DNA from: Flavobacteriales bacterium
GTDB taxonomy: Bacteria; Bacteroidota; Bacteroidia; UBA10329
Assembly: GCA_021739695.1 (NCBI GenBank)
Contig: JAIPBM010000024.1
Span: forward strand, 1 to 64,000
Direction of reading: 5' to 3'
Length of the DNA: 64,000 bases
The position numbers were made by a program, and so were the translations under genes. This document shows positions 24,941 through 35,800 of the stretch, piece by piece (position 1 is the stretch's first letter; the number at the start of each line of letters is the position of its first letter). Under the pieces are notes generated by a model. It was not told where the DNA came from. It made no database searches and saw only the letters and a list, made by a program, of their open reading frames with translations.

Positions 24941-27877
24941 ATGCAAAAACTGACACTATTGAAGTTCCACTTAGTTTTCTCGTTGATATTCCTTGTAGGA
25001 ATTCAAAATGTACTGATTGCCCAAGAGATTAGTGGAACTATTACTGACTCAGAAAGCGGTGAACCTCTTTTTGGCGCTAGTGTGGTCGTTACAGGGACAG
25101 CTGTAGGAGCTACTACGGATTTTGATGGGAAATTCAAATTCAATGCAGGCAAACAGCCTCCATTCCAAGTTACGGTTTCTTACATCGGTTACCTGAAGCA
25201 GGAAATTGACGTAACATCATTGGCAACTCCGCTACAAGTAAAGTTGGGTACGGATGCGGTAATGCTTCAAGGCGTTACTGTAACTGATGTTCGTGTTTCA
25301 GAAAAACAAAAGGAATCGGCACTGACGGTGGAGACGATGGACATCATCGCCATAAAAGAAACACCTGCAGCCAACTTCTATGATGGACTTGGGAACTTGA
25401 AAGGCGTAGACCTTACTGCCGCAAGTATTGGATTCAAAGTCATCAACACCCGCGGTTTCAATAGTACATCTCCTGTGCGCTCGCTTCAAGTAATTGATGG
25501 TGTTGATAATCAATCTCCTGGACTGAATTTCAGTTTGGGAAACTTCCTCGGTTCATCTGAATTGGATGTGATGAAGGTTGATATCGTGCAAGGCGCCAGC
25601 TCCGCTTTTTATGGACCAAATGCATTTAACGGGGTGATTGACATGCGAACGAAAAGCCCGTTCATTAAACCAGGGCTTGAGGCACAGATAAAAGTTGGAG
25701 AGCGAAACCTGGGAGAGGCAGCGATTCGTTGGGCACAAGTGTTCAAGAATAAAGACGGAGAAGATAAATTCGCCTATAAAGTGAACCTGTATTATCTCCA
25801 AGCGTATGACTGGGTGGCGGACAACCTTGACCCAATCTACGACCTTGGAGTTTCAGCCTCTAATCCGGGAGGTTACGATGCCGTAAACCGCTATGGAGAT
25901 GAAGACCTCGCTGGTGGAAACGATTATTCACAACAGATAGCCAACTATCCAGGACTAGGTACTTTCTTCCGCAGAGGTTACATGGAGAAGGATCTGGTTG
26001 ATTACAACACCAGGAATTTCAAGGCTAATTTGGCCATGCACTACAGGATTAAACCCGATGTGGAATTGATTTATTCTTTCAATTTTGGTTCTGGAACAAC
26101 GGTATACCAAGGTCAGAATAGGTTCTCTCTTAAAGACATGCTTTTCTTTCAAAACCGATTGGAGATCGGAAAAAGAGATAAGTGGTTTGTAAGAGCGTAT
26201 TCCACAAACGAAGATGCTGGGAATTCGTATGATGCAGTTGTCACTGCCTTCAAATTATTGAATAATCAGCGAACCTTAGAAAAATACAACACGGCATATG
26301 CAAATTATTGGGTCACAAACATCCGACCAGAAGTTCGGGCACTGCTCGCTGACAACGGAGTGACATTCGGTGGTGCAGGCGTAGGTTGGGATACTGAGGC
26401 GATCCAAGCTGTATTGGCACAGCACCCGGAAGAGCTGGCGGCTTGGCACCAACAAACCACCAATGCCTTAGAAGCCGACCCAATTCAAGGATACCCGGCT
26501 CCAGGTAGTCAAACCTTCAACGACCTTTTCAATGAAATAAGGTCTACAGTTTATACGGACAATAAATTAGATGGTGGAGGGTCACGATTCTATGATAAAT
26601 CTGCCCTCTATCACGTACATGGCGAATACAAACTGGACGCTTCCATCAAAGGAGTAGAACTTGGTCAGTTTACATTCGGTGCGAACGGACGTCTGTATGC
26701 TCCTAACTCCAGAGGAACGATATTCGATGAGATGCGCATCAGTAAACGAAGCGTTACGATTGATACCATTGCGGGAATCCCTGTAGACTCCGCGATATTC
26801 GACACTTCATTTAAAAAAATATTCAATTGGGAGTTTGGTGTTTATGTGGGGTGGGAACGTAAGTTCTTTAATGATAAGCTAAAAATCAGTGCAGCTCTTC
26901 GAATGGATAAAAATCAAAACTTCCCATTCGTTTTCTCGCCAGCTGCATCATTGGTCTATCTTCCATCCAAGGACCATACTATAAGGGCCGGATTCTCTTC
27001 TGCTATCCGTAATCCAACGTTGGCAGACCAGTATCTCTATTACGATGTAGGGCGGGCTATTCTAATTGGAAACATCAATGGCTTCAATGATCTCATTGAT
27101 GTCGATTCCTTTGTCGATTACTTAAACAATCCTGGCGCATCTAACGACACTGTACTTCAATATTTCGATGTAGCTCCCATCGTTCCAGAAAAAGTGAAGA
27201 CCGTAGAACTGGGTTATCGTGGCTTCTTCTTCGGTCATATGTATGTAGACGCATCCTACTACCTGAGTTTCTATGACGATTTCATTGGTTACCAGTTGGG
27301 CGTTCAGTCAGACTTCGACACGATAATCGGACTCCCGTCAAACACGCAGGTCTATCGCGTGTCTGCAAATAGCCGCAATCAAGTTATCACTCAAGGAGCC
27401 TCTATTGGTCTGAGTTATTTCTTTAAGAATAAATACACCGTAACAGGTAATTATTCTTGGAACAAACTCCAGAAAACTGACCCTAACGACCCAATTATTC
27501 CAGCGTTCAATACACCGGAACATAAATTCAATCTCGGTTTTTCAGCACGTGATCTTGGCAAGGCTAAACTTGGCCACTTTGGATTAAGTATGAACTACAA
27601 ATGGATCCAAGGATTTATTTTCGAAGGCTCTCCTCAGTTCACCGGTCTTGTTCCTACCTATGATATGTTTGATGCCCAGGTCAGTTATCGTATTCCGAGT
27701 GACTATATCACATTTAAATTGGGTGTTTCAAACTTGTTTGGAATCAAACCATTCTTCAATGATGGAACTGTAGGAGAACGGTTTGAAAACGCTTTCAACA
27801 ATCAGAATATTCAGGTCTATGGTGGACCAAAGGTCGGACGTATGGCCTACCTGTCTATTTTGTTTGAGTGGAATTGA
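24941..27877 (+). CDS. TonB-dependent receptor with CarboxypepD_reg-like domain, second copy
   Basis: Of the possible starts, the ATG at 24941 gives a good signal peptide (to about residue 28, ending in VLIAQ) and 978 residues; the TTG at 24914 lies inside the promoter. A carboxypeptidase-like domain (about 30-110, GTITDSESGEPLFGASVVVT), a plug (RGFNSTSPVRSLQVIDGVDN, VQGASSAFYGPNAFNGV) and a barrel ending MAYLSILFEWN follow. It is a paralogue of the receptor at 9-11.8 kb, sharing residue patterns from plug to last strand, including PIIPxFNTPEHKxNxG near the C-terminus. A secreted hydrolase gene follows 46 nt downstream. The imported ligand is unknown. Confidence 0.93.
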   Translation: MQKLTLLKFHLVFSLIFLVGIQNVLIAQEISGTITDSESGEPLFGASVVVTGTAVGATTDFDGKFKFNAGKQPPFQVTVSYIGYLKQEIDVTSLATPLQVKLGTDAVMLQGVTVTDVRVSEKQKESALTVETMDIIAIKETPAANFYDGLGNLKGVDLTAASIGFKVINTRGFNSTSPVRSLQVIDGVDNQSPGLNFSLGNFLGSSELDVMKVDIVQGASSAFYGPNAFNGVIDMRTKSPFIKPGLEAQIKVGERNLGEAAIRWAQVFKNKDGEDKFAYKVNLYYLQAYDWVADNLDPIYDLGVSASNPGGYDAVNRYGDEDLAGGNDYSQQIANYPGLGTFFRRGYMEKDLVDYNTRNFKANLAMHYRIKPDVELIYSFNFGSGTTVYQGQNRFSLKDMLFFQNRLEIGKRDKWFVRAYSTNEDAGNSYDAVVTAFKLLNNQRTLEKYNTAYANYWVTNIRPEVRALLADNGVTFGGAGVGWDTEAIQAVLAQHPEELAAWHQQTTNALEADPIQGYPAPGSQTFNDLFNEIRSTVYTDNKLDGGGSRFYDKSALYHVHGEYKLDASIKGVELGQFTFGANGRLYAPNSRGTIFDEMRISKRSVTIDTIAGIPVDSAIFDTSFKKIFNWEFGVYVGWERKFFNDKLKISAALRMDKNQNFPFVFSPAASLVYLPSKDHTIRAGFSSAIRNPTLADQYLYYDVGRAILIGNINGFNDLIDVDSFVDYLNNPGASNDTVLQYFDVAPIVPEKVKTVELGYRGFFFGHMYVDASYYLSFYDDFIGYQLGVQSDFDTIIGLPSNTQVYRVSANSRNQVITQGASIGLSYFFKNKYTVTGNYSWNKLQKTDPNDPIIPAFNTPEHKFNLGFSARDLGKAKLGHFGLSMNYKWIQGFIFEGSPQFTGLVPTYDMFDAQVSYRIPSDYITFKLGVSNLFGIKPFFNDGTVGERFENAFNNQNIQVYGGPKVGRMAYLSILFEWN

Positions 27878-27923
27878 TCTTTTGCTACCTTTAAACTTTA
27901 AACCTTTGTAAACTAAAATTACC

Positions 27924-29519
27924 ATGAAAAAACTATTACTCGCATTATTGGTGACAGGGCTTAGTTCCAGTCTTGCCACAGCACAATGGAACAGGTATCT
28001 AGATGAAGTTTTCACCGATGTTGACGTAACCACGGATGTCCAGTTCGGAACGAACTGGAATTTCCTGTTGGGTTCGCCTACTCCTAACTTTACTCTAAAC
28101 ACGGACATCTACTCACCAGCTGGAGATAGTGAAACTGGCCGTGCTGCTGTTATCGTACTACATACAGGAAATTTCCTTCCAAAGTATCTTAACCAAAGTG
28201 CTACAGGAAATAACCGTGACAGTTCAGTAGTTGTTTCTGCCGAGCTTTTCGCAAAGAGAGGCTATGTTGCTTTTGCTCCTGCATACAGATTAGGCTGGAA
28301 TGCTACAACTACGGATCCGGTAACTGGTGCCGATGTTCGAAGAGGAACATTGATCACTGCAGTTTATCGCGCTATCAATGACGTGAAGTCCCTCGTTCGA
28401 TACATTAAAAAGTCGGTTGCAGAAGATGGAAACCCATACGGAATTGACCCTGACAAGATCATTGTTTATGGTCACGGTTCTGGAGGTTATATTTCGTTGG
28501 CCTACGGTTCTTTGGACAGACTTGAAGAATTGGAAAACGAAGCTTCAGGTAAATGGTTGAGCACTGTTGATGTTGCTCAGTACGGTTATGTTGCAAATGA
28601 GCTTTACCTAAACACAGCTGCAGTTGGCGGAATTGAAGGTTTTGGTGGTATTTACAATGACTCGAATCACTACGGATACACAAATGATGTAATGGCCTGC
28701 GTTAACGTTGGTGGTGCATTGGGTGATTCTGCATGGATGGAAGTTGGTGAGCCGCCTATTATCTCTTTCCATTGCCCTGATGATGGTTTCGCTCCATTCA
28801 CTGAGGGAATCGTAATCGTTCCGACAACACAGGAAACCGTTGTTGACGTTGTAGGTAGCCGTTGGGCTATTGGACGTGCAAACGACCTAGGAAATAACGA
28901 TGCGCTGTACCACGGAAAAGTGTTCAATGACCCGTACACGCTAGCTGCAGAGGCAGCACTTGCTTCAAGCCATCCGGATTTAGGACTGGACCCTGCAAAC
29001 TACAAAGGTCTGTTCCCATTCCTTCGCCCAACAATAGCTTGGCCATTCCAAGAATCATCACCATGGGATTGGTGGGATGAGGCAACTGTTGTGGCTTCTG
29101 CAAGCCCATTGGTCGGTGCTACGGCCGCTCAAGCGATTCATGATAATGGTATTGGCGGAAGCCCAACGATGTCTGCAATGCAAGGAAAAGCATACTTGGA
29201 TTCTATTCAAGGATACCTTGCTCCTCGACTTCGTGAACTTATGATGCAAGATGTAAGTGTTGAGGAAACTGATTTCGTGAATAGCAACATGTTTGTTTAC
29301 CCGAACCCAGCTAACGATTATTTGGTTGTTAAAACAAACGAAGGAATTCGTATCACTGATGTTGAGATCTATGACGTCACTGGTAAAATCGTAAGAACTG
29401 AGAACGGTCTGAACAAATTGAGCCATCAGATCAATGTGAATGAATTCACTTCTGGATTATACTTGGTAAAAGTGACTACCGACCAAGGTATGATCACTCG
29501 AAAAGTATTTGTTGACTAA
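27924..29519 (+). CDS. Secreted alpha/beta hydrolase with type IX sorting domain
   Basis: The 531-residue protein has a signal peptide (to about residue 21, ending in LATAQ), an alpha/beta-hydrolase fold of the carboxylesterase/BD-FAE-like type with IVVYGHGSGG-like nucleophile elbow (GHGSGG at 183-188, Ser186) and VIVLHTGNF as a possible oxyanion strand, then a type A sorting domain (MFVYPNPANDYLVVK, ending RKVFVD). It should be exported by type IX secretion and cut an ester at the cell surface. It is in an apparent operon with the receptor 46 nt upstream and ends at a strong terminator. It is unrelated in sequence to the S15-type hydrolase that follows the other receptor. The other triad members could not be placed with certainty. 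Confidence 0.85.
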   Translation: MKKLLLALLVTGLSSSLATAQWNRYLDEVFTDVDVTTDVQFGTNWNFLLGSPTPNFTLNTDIYSPAGDSETGRAAVIVLHTGNFLPKYLNQSATGNNRDSSVVVSAELFAKRGYVAFAPAYRLGWNATTTDPVTGADVRRGTLITAVYRAINDVKSLVRYIKKSVAEDGNPYGIDPDKIIVYGHGSGGYISLAYGSLDRLEELENEASGKWLSTVDVAQYGYVANELYLNTAAVGGIEGFGGIYNDSNHYGYTNDVMACVNVGGALGDSAWMEVGEPPIISFHCPDDGFAPFTEGIVIVPTTQETVVDVVGSRWAIGRANDLGNNDALYHGKVFNDPYTLAAEAALASSHPDLGLDPANYKGLFPFLRPTIAWPFQESSPWDWWDEATVVASASPLVGATAAQAIHDNGIGGSPTMSAMQGKAYLDSIQGYLAPRLRELMMQDVSVEETDFVNSNMFVYPNPANDYLVVKTNEGIRITDVEIYDVTGKIVRTENGLNKLSHQINVNEFTSGLYLVKVTTDQGMITRKVFVD

Positions 29520-29541
29520 TAATTAGTTAGATATTTTGAAG

Positions 29542-29574
29542 CCCCGTTCCGATATCGGAACGGGGTTTTTTATT
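29542..29574 (+). terminator. Rho-independent terminator of the second receptor-hydrolase operon
   Basis: A perfect 12-bp inverted repeat CCCCGTTCCGAT/ATCGGAACGGGG (29542-29565) is followed by TTTTTTATTT. It is a clear terminator 22 nt after the hydrolase stop. Confidence 0.9.
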
Positions 29575-29631
29575 TGCGGATATTTCAATGCTGGTTTAAC
29601 GTTAACGAGCTACCTCAACCCGTGGTTATTC

Positions 29632-29639
29632 TACATTTG
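29632..29639 (+). promoter_or_regulatory. Promoter -7 element TACATTTG
   Basis: An exact TAnnTTTG match ends 8 nt before the ATG at 29648. Confidence 0.45.
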
Positions 29640-29647
29640 CCATTAGC

Positions 29648-31252
29648 ATGAAACTTCCTTATTACATCGAAAAATGGCTTCCGTACGCAGCAATTGCTTT
29701 GGTGTATGCGCTTGGTGCCAACTTAGATATCATGGAAGTAGATGCAGCCCAATACGCCAGCATTTCATTAGAGATGCTGAAGTCTGGCCACTTCCTACAA
29801 GTATTTGACCGCTTCGAAGATTACTTAGATAAACCTCCACTGCTGTTTTGGCTATCAGCGGTAAGTTTTAAAATATTCGGAATTGGAAGTTGGCAGTATA
29901 AATTGCCCTCCATTCTGTTCAGTTTACTGGGAATTTTCAGTACTTATAAGCTTGGGAAACGGCTGTATTCCGAAGCGATTGGAAGACATGCGTCATGGAT
30001 CCTTGGCGGTTCCTTCGCCATGGTTATGATCAACAACGACATTAAGACCGATACGATTCTCGTTTCATCCATCGTCTTCTCCATTTGGATGCTTGTGAGC
30101 TATTTAGAAACCAAGCAATTGAAATACCTGCTCGGTTCTTCACTCGGAATTGCAGCAGCCATGCTCACAAAAGGCCCTATAGGACTGATGATGCCAGCCC
30201 TTGCTGTAGGAGGACATATCATCCTCAAACGACAGTGGCATTTGCTCTTTGATCCAAAGTGGTTTGTTCTACTCATTTTTGTAGGGATTCTTCTTGTTCC
30301 AATGTGCATCGGTCTTTATGAGCAATACGGTACGGAAGGACTGAAATTCTATTTCTGGACCCAGAGTTTTGGAAGAATAACGGGTGAGAACGAATGGCGG
30401 AACGATACCACGCCACTATTTTTCACGCATGTTTTCCTGTGGTCATTTCTTCCGTGGACATTGCTTGGAGTTGCCGGAATATTCCGTGAGCTGAAGTTTG
30501 TGAAAAAAGCCTGCTTGGATAATGGATCTGAGCTTTACTTAATCAGCGGAATCGTATTGGTATGGGCAGCTTTTTCTTTCTCCAAATTCAAACTTCCCCA
30601 CTACATTTTTGTGGTCTACCCACTCATTGCCATACTGGCCGCTAAGTTTGTCCATTCGCTGCAGCACTTCAGCATTTGGGCATGGATTCAATTGATCTTG
30701 AGTTCTTTGTCCAGCATTGTTTTAGCCTTGATCCTTATTTACTGCTTTCCTGCTGCCGGATGGTGGCTACCGATTCTCTTGGTCCTTTTTGTGGCTGCTG
30801 CAACTCTTTACTTTTTCAATTCTTATAGAACCAAGCAGGTTATTGTGCCTTCCTTTCTTATAAGCATCGCCATTGGCCTCGGTTTGAACCTCCATTTCTA
30901 TCCTCAACTTTTACCATTTCAGGCGAATGCGGTGGTTGGAAAATGGTTCATCAAACAAAACATACCTGAAGGTAAGCTGATCGGTTTTGCAACTGGAGGA
31001 AGAGCATTGGACTTTTACGCACATCACATAGTTCCATGGATGGATACAGCAGAAGAAGCAATTGAAGCGATTGAACCAGGAACAGTGGTTTACGCCACAG
31101 AAGAGCGCTACGAAGACCTTAAGCGGTACGGAGCAATTCCAAAAAGTGAAATGGTATTGCCAAATTTTTCGGTACAGAAACTCAGCGTCAAATTCTTAGA
31201 TCCTGAAACGCGGGAAAGTGCAATCACAAATAACTACTTGCTGTTTTATTGA
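29648..31252 (+). CDS. Glycosyltransferase family 39 (ArnT-like) membrane protein
   Basis: The 534-residue protein has about 11-12 membrane helices and the GT39/ArnT/PMT arrangement: an acidic loop after the first helix (NLDIMEVDAAQYASISLEM with Asp-Glu-Val-Asp), a second loop DRFEDYLDKPPLLFWLSAV, and LTKGPIGLMMPALAV. Such enzymes use a polyprenyl-phosphate sugar to modify lipid A or proteins on the periplasmic side. The donor and acceptor cannot be told. Its end overlaps the convergent M20 gene by 7 bp. Confidence 0.85.
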   Translation: MKLPYYIEKWLPYAAIALVYALGANLDIMEVDAAQYASISLEMLKSGHFLQVFDRFEDYLDKPPLLFWLSAVSFKIFGIGSWQYKLPSILFSLLGIFSTYKLGKRLYSEAIGRHASWILGGSFAMVMINNDIKTDTILVSSIVFSIWMLVSYLETKQLKYLLGSSLGIAAAMLTKGPIGLMMPALAVGGHIILKRQWHLLFDPKWFVLLIFVGILLVPMCIGLYEQYGTEGLKFYFWTQSFGRITGENEWRNDTTPLFFTHVFLWSFLPWTLLGVAGIFRELKFVKKACLDNGSELYLISGIVLVWAAFSFSKFKLPHYIFVVYPLIAILAAKFVHSLQHFSIWAWIQLILSSLSSIVLALILIYCFPAAGWWLPILLVLFVAAATLYFFNSYRTKQVIVPSFLISIAIGLGLNLHFYPQLLPFQANAVVGKWFIKQNIPEGKLIGFATGGRALDFYAHHIVPWMDTAEEAIEAIEPGTVVYATEERYEDLKRYGAIPKSEMVLPNFSVQKLSVKFLDPETRESAITNNYLLFY

Positions 31253-32433
31253 ACCACCAACTGCTTGTATGCAAGGTAGGCCATTAGCCCAGTTCCAACT
31301 TCCAAGCACTTTTCATCCACATTGAAAGTAGGCGTATGAAGCCCAGACGTGAGTCCTTCTGAGCGGTTCTCAACTCCCAAGCGGTAGAAACAACCCGGCA
31401 TATGTTGAGTATAAAAACTGAAATCTTCGCCCGTCATTCGCATATCCAGCTCAACCACATTCTCTTCTCCTAGATATTCTTTCGCTGCAGCTTGGGCAAA
31501 CTGAGTAAGCGACTCATCATTGTAAACAAATGGATAACCCACATCAACACGAAAATCGCACGTAGCGCCCATTGAACTGGCCATTTCCTCGGCCATTTTC
31601 TTCATGATGATGTGCGCTTCTTTGCGCCATTCCTCATCCATCGTGCGAAACGTACCTTGTACTTGAACTTCGTTTGGAATCACGTTGGTGGCGCCATTGG
31701 CGTGAACGCTCCCAAACGAAAGGACACAGGGCACGCCAGGCTTACATCTTCTGCTTACCAATTGCTGCAATCCAACAATGATATGGGACGTGATCAGAAC
31801 AGGGTCAATTAGCAAGTGCTGCAAAGCTGCGTGACCGCCCTTTCCAGTGACTGTGAAATAAACCTCATCGGCAGATGCCATGTACATTCCTGCACGAAAA
31901 CCGACCTTTCCCACTTCGAGCCCAGGTAAGACGTGCTGCCCGAGAATGGAGCTTGGTTTCGGGTTTTCCAAAGCACCTTCCTTTATCATCAACGAAGCAC
32001 CTCCAGGCAATCTTTCTTCGCCTGGTTGGAAGATGATCTTCACAGTTCCTTCAAACTCATCGCGCAGCGAATGAAGCGTTTTTGCCACACCCAGTACGCA
32101 CGCTGTATGCACGTCATGTCCACAGGCATGCATCACGCCTTCATTTACCGATCGGTACGGCACATCATTGGCTTCCAATATCGGAAGCGCATCCATGTCA
32201 CCTCTCAGCGCAATCACTTTTGACGTGGGATTTCTGCCTTCAATCAGCGCAACAATACCAGTTTTTACAAAACCATCTTGGTAAGGAATGTTCCATTTAT
32301 CCAACGTGGCAGCTACAAACTTGCTAGTTTCATATTCCTCGAACGAAAGTTCGGGATGCGCATGTAAATGCCTTCGGATCTGAATGATCGCATCCGCATT
32401 TTCGGCCACAAGTTGTTTGATCCTTTCTTTCAT
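31246..32433 (-). CDS. M20 family amidohydrolase (N-acyl-L-amino acid amidohydrolase type)
   Basis: The 395-residue cytoplasmic enzyme has the M20D pattern: HLHAHPELSFEEYETS, IALRGDMDALPI, VMHACGHDVHTACVLG, FQPGEERLPGGASLMIKEG, and GEDFSFYTQHMPGCFYRLG near the C-terminus. These supply the two-metal ligands. Family members hydrolyse N-acyl or N-aminoacyl amides, often releasing amino acids from conjugates. The gene overlaps the TauE gene start region by 1 bp (32433), so the two are co-transcribed, TauE first. Confidence 0.92.
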   Translation of the reverse strand: MKERIKQLVAENADAIIQIRRHLHAHPELSFEEYETSKFVAATLDKWNIPYQDGFVKTGIVALIEGRNPTSKVIALRGDMDALPILEANDVPYRSVNEGVMHACGHDVHTACVLGVAKTLHSLRDEFEGTVKIIFQPGEERLPGGASLMIKEGALENPKPSSILGQHVLPGLEVGKVGFRAGMYMASADEVYFTVTGKGGHAALQHLLIDPVLITSHIIVGLQQLVSRRCKPGVPCVLSFGSVHANGATNVIPNEVQVQGTFRTMDEEWRKEAHIIMKKMAEEMASSMGATCDFRVDVGYPFVYNDESLTQFAQAAAKEYLGEENVVELDMRMTGEDFSFYTQHMPGCFYRLGVENRSEGLTSGLHTPTFNVDEKCLEVGTGLMAYLAYKQLVVQ

Positions 32434-32825
32434 TATTTGCTAAAAAGCAGCTTGGCAGCAGCCACCATCATCACAGCTCCGAAAATTTTCTTCACCACAC
32501 GCTGATCCATCGAAATGGAGATCTTACTACCGAAATAAGCACCAAAGAAAAAAGCCACGGCAATGACCAATGCAGCATACACATTCGTGTTACCGGATTT
32601 GTAATAATTGTAAAAACCAAGAATTCCGATCGGAGGCAACATCATGGCCAAACTTGTTCCTTGCGCCATGTGTTGGGTATAGCCCAAAAAGAAAACCAAT
32701 GCTGGAACAATGATGATTCCTCCTCCAACTCCTACAAAACCACTGGCGAAACCTGCAGCAACGCCAATTAACAACAGTACTAGAACAGCCGTCACACTCA
32801 TTTTTGGTTTATTTAAATCGGTCAT
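32433..32825 (-). CDS. Half-size TauE/SafE (TSUP) family permease
   Basis: The 130-residue protein has about four helices with the family start VAAGFASGFVGVGGGIIIVP and the TQHMAQGTSLAMMLPP segment, then GAYFGSKISISMDQRVVKKI. Full TSUP proteins (about 250) hold two such repeats; this one holds only one, so it should work as a dimer. Half-length forms are common in Bacteroidota and the reading frame is intact at both ends. The transported substrate (a sulfur compound or organic acid) is not evident. Confidence 0.85.
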   Translation of the reverse strand: MTDLNKPKMSVTAVLVLLLIGVAAGFASGFVGVGGGIIIVPALVFFLGYTQHMAQGTSLAMMLPPIGILGFYNYYKSGNTNVYAALVIAVAFFFGAYFGSKISISMDQRVVKKIFGAVMMVAAAKLLFSK

Positions 32826-32829
32826 CGTA

Positions 32830-35800
32830 TCAGAAATCCATACTTAGAGAGATGTACCAGAAGCCATCGTTGATCTTACGATTCTCTACACCCCAAGCAT
32901 AATCTACACGTACAAAATAGCCCAAGAACTTGGTTCTGGCTCCTAGCCCAAAACCACCAACAATCGGTTCTCTCCTGTTCTTAACCGTAATCAGAACTGA
33001 CCCTTGCTGGATTTCTTCTCTGTTCAATGAATTCTCATCCGAGAACGGCTGAATTCCGGTCCATGCTGTTCCGATATCTCCAAAACCTACAATTTGGAAA
33101 TTGTAAAGGAAGTTTGATTTGATCGGTCTGTTGACCAAATACCTGAATATCGGCCATCGGAGTTCGCTGTTGATCACGGCAAAACTGTTTCCATTACGGA
33201 TATTTTGAGGCTGACCGCGCATGTTGGTGGCCAACGCCTGAAACGCATAGTTCTGACTGAAATCAACAGGAATATCATAGTTATACGTTGGCGCAATCCA
33301 CTGGTCTACGCCACCAAGGAAATAGGCCACTTTCTGTTTTCCAAACGAAGTACTGGCAGCCAATCTATTGGCCCAAATAAGCTCGCGATGGATCTTGATG
33401 TAATTACGAACGTCCAATCCAACCACAAACAGGTTTTTCGCCTCCTTGTCAATTTCCTGATAGTATTCGCCAAAGATCTTAAGCCGCGTTCCGCGATAGA
33501 GATTCAACCCTAGCGAAAGCGTATTATCGAACACATATTCCAGTTTCAACCCACCGGTCCACTGCATGTCATCCGGGCGCTCTAGATTCCTGTCAGAAGT
33601 ACTCTTAAACACCGTTCGGTCATTTCTTCCGAGCACGTTTCCGCGCAGCGCAGAAAAATCACTGAAAGGATAGTTCATTTTGTAGGTAAGCGTGTAGGTA
33701 AACACTTGAGCAAGTGTGGATGCAGACACCAAAGATTCGATGGACTGGCGCTGAAAAACCAATTGTTTATCTAACCTGCGTTTGAAATCCTGAGCTGAAA
33801 TGAAGACTTCGTTCGTATTCAGATTTCCTGTGATCCGGAATCCGCCAACCACTTTATAATCGTCCAAAATGTCGGTTATCCCCGTTTTGAAAAAACCATT
33901 GAGCCCTGGGTTATTGAATGATCCGCCTCCGGTAAATTTCTGGTAGATGCCGTTTACAAAAGCATTATCTAGCTGAGTTACCACGTACTCGCTTTTGAAA
34001 GCAACATCATAGTTGCGCTGTGGTGGAAGCTCAAAGTCTTGCGGAATGCCTTGAATAGCCTCCAGTGCAGCATGCAAACTATCGATGCGTGCCATCACTT
34101 TATCGCGCTTCCGGTCTCTTTTTGTTCGAGGCTCATCTGAAAGCAACATCGGTGATTCTTTTGCTGGTTGCGTCTCATCCTTCGGTTTGTCCTGTTTCGG
34201 ATAACCATCTTCCGTCACATCAAAATTGTAATTGTAGATGTCAATCTCCCCAGGTTTTCCAGGCTGTTGATTCTGTGGCTGAACCGGTTGTACAACTACA
34301 GGTGCAGGCTTGTCTTCCACCAGAATTGAGGTCCGTTTTTTCTTCTTCTGGGGAACTTCATTCGCTTTACTCTTGAATCCGGAATGTCCTACTTCAGCCA
34401 GAATTTCTGCCTTTTCTGCTTCGCGATCTTTCAGCGTTAATCGGTAATTGCCTTTGGCAAAAATGACCTCAGCAATCTTTCCATGCACGGTATCCACATC
34501 GTAGGTACTGATGCTGCGCGGATATTGGCTCAGCGGACGCGACCGTGTGAAATACGTGTAGTGAATGCTTGTATCGATGTAAGCAATGCTGCTGTCCAAC
34601 TCGGCCATGTAACGGTTGAGCGTTCCTTTTTCATCACTCAAATAAGCAAGGCTTTTGCCATCATATTCCATCGGAGCCATCTCATTGGCTTCTGGCGTAT
34701 CCGTTATTCGCCTCAATACTTGCGCTTTCGAATCGCGATCGTAAATGAAAATATCGTGATTCAAATTCTGTGGAAGCAGCTTGATATCGAACTGCTTGAT
34801 GGTGTCGTTATTCCTATCTGAACTGAAAATGACTTTCCTCGAATGGTCAATAAAACGGGCATCTACATCTGTAAAGATGTCGTCCGTTAGTTTTTGGTAC
34901 ACGTTAGAAACGATGTTGTAGATATACACATCCGACCTTCCCATTTGCACTGCCGTGAACACGAATTCGCGGCCATCATCAGAATAATCTACAGAAAGAA
35001 TCTTTTCAAAATTGAAAAGTTCTCTGCTGGTTCGCTTTTTGGTTTCGAGGTTGTAAAGGATGAGTTTTATCTTGCCTTTGTGTTCCGTAATGATGGAAAT
35101 GAGCTTGTTGCTCGGATGCCAGGCCAGTATAGGATAACTGTCATCGAGTTTGGTGTAAGACCGATAACCTTGTCGGTAAATGGTCTTCTGTTTCTTAGAT
35201 GAAAGATCGCGCAACTTGACCTTGATCTTTCCCATATCGTTCCAAACGTAGGTCAATTTGTTTCCATCAGGACTTAGCCTTGGCTCATCAATTACACAAA
35301 AAGGTTGTGCACGTTTACGCACACGATTCAAAGGCTTGCCTTCTGGCAAATTGAGCTTTGATTCCTGCTTGTAATACATGTTGTCGTAATAGTGCAGCCA
35401 TTCTGCAGCCAGATTCTTGAGCGAAACACCAAGCACGAAAAGGAATCCGTTGTCGGCATTTCGGCTTATCCGAGTCATGTAAAGTATGTTGCTGATCACC
35501 GATTCGCCATAGCTTTCCACCACGTATTTCCAGATGGAATGTCCTCCGTAACGTGCATCTTTTCCAGTAAGCTGACCGAATTTCTCCCATCGCCCAGACA
35601 TCACTGCATCTTTCACTTCATTGTTCACTTCCGTGTTCCAATCGGTAGATAGGTAAGACACCAATCCTTCCACGTACCACTCGGGCAAATTGAGAAGCGT
35701 GTTGTTGCGGATCACATCTTTGAAGCTTCCGCCATACATCATTTGGTCGAGCATCACGCGCGCCAATCCGGCCCGAAGCTGCTCTTCGTAATTCTTGTAA

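Noticed and set aside
32433-32825. TauE gene as a truncated pseudogene
   Set aside because: Half-size TSUP proteins are a regular form in this phylum, and the frame has clean ends in an operon.
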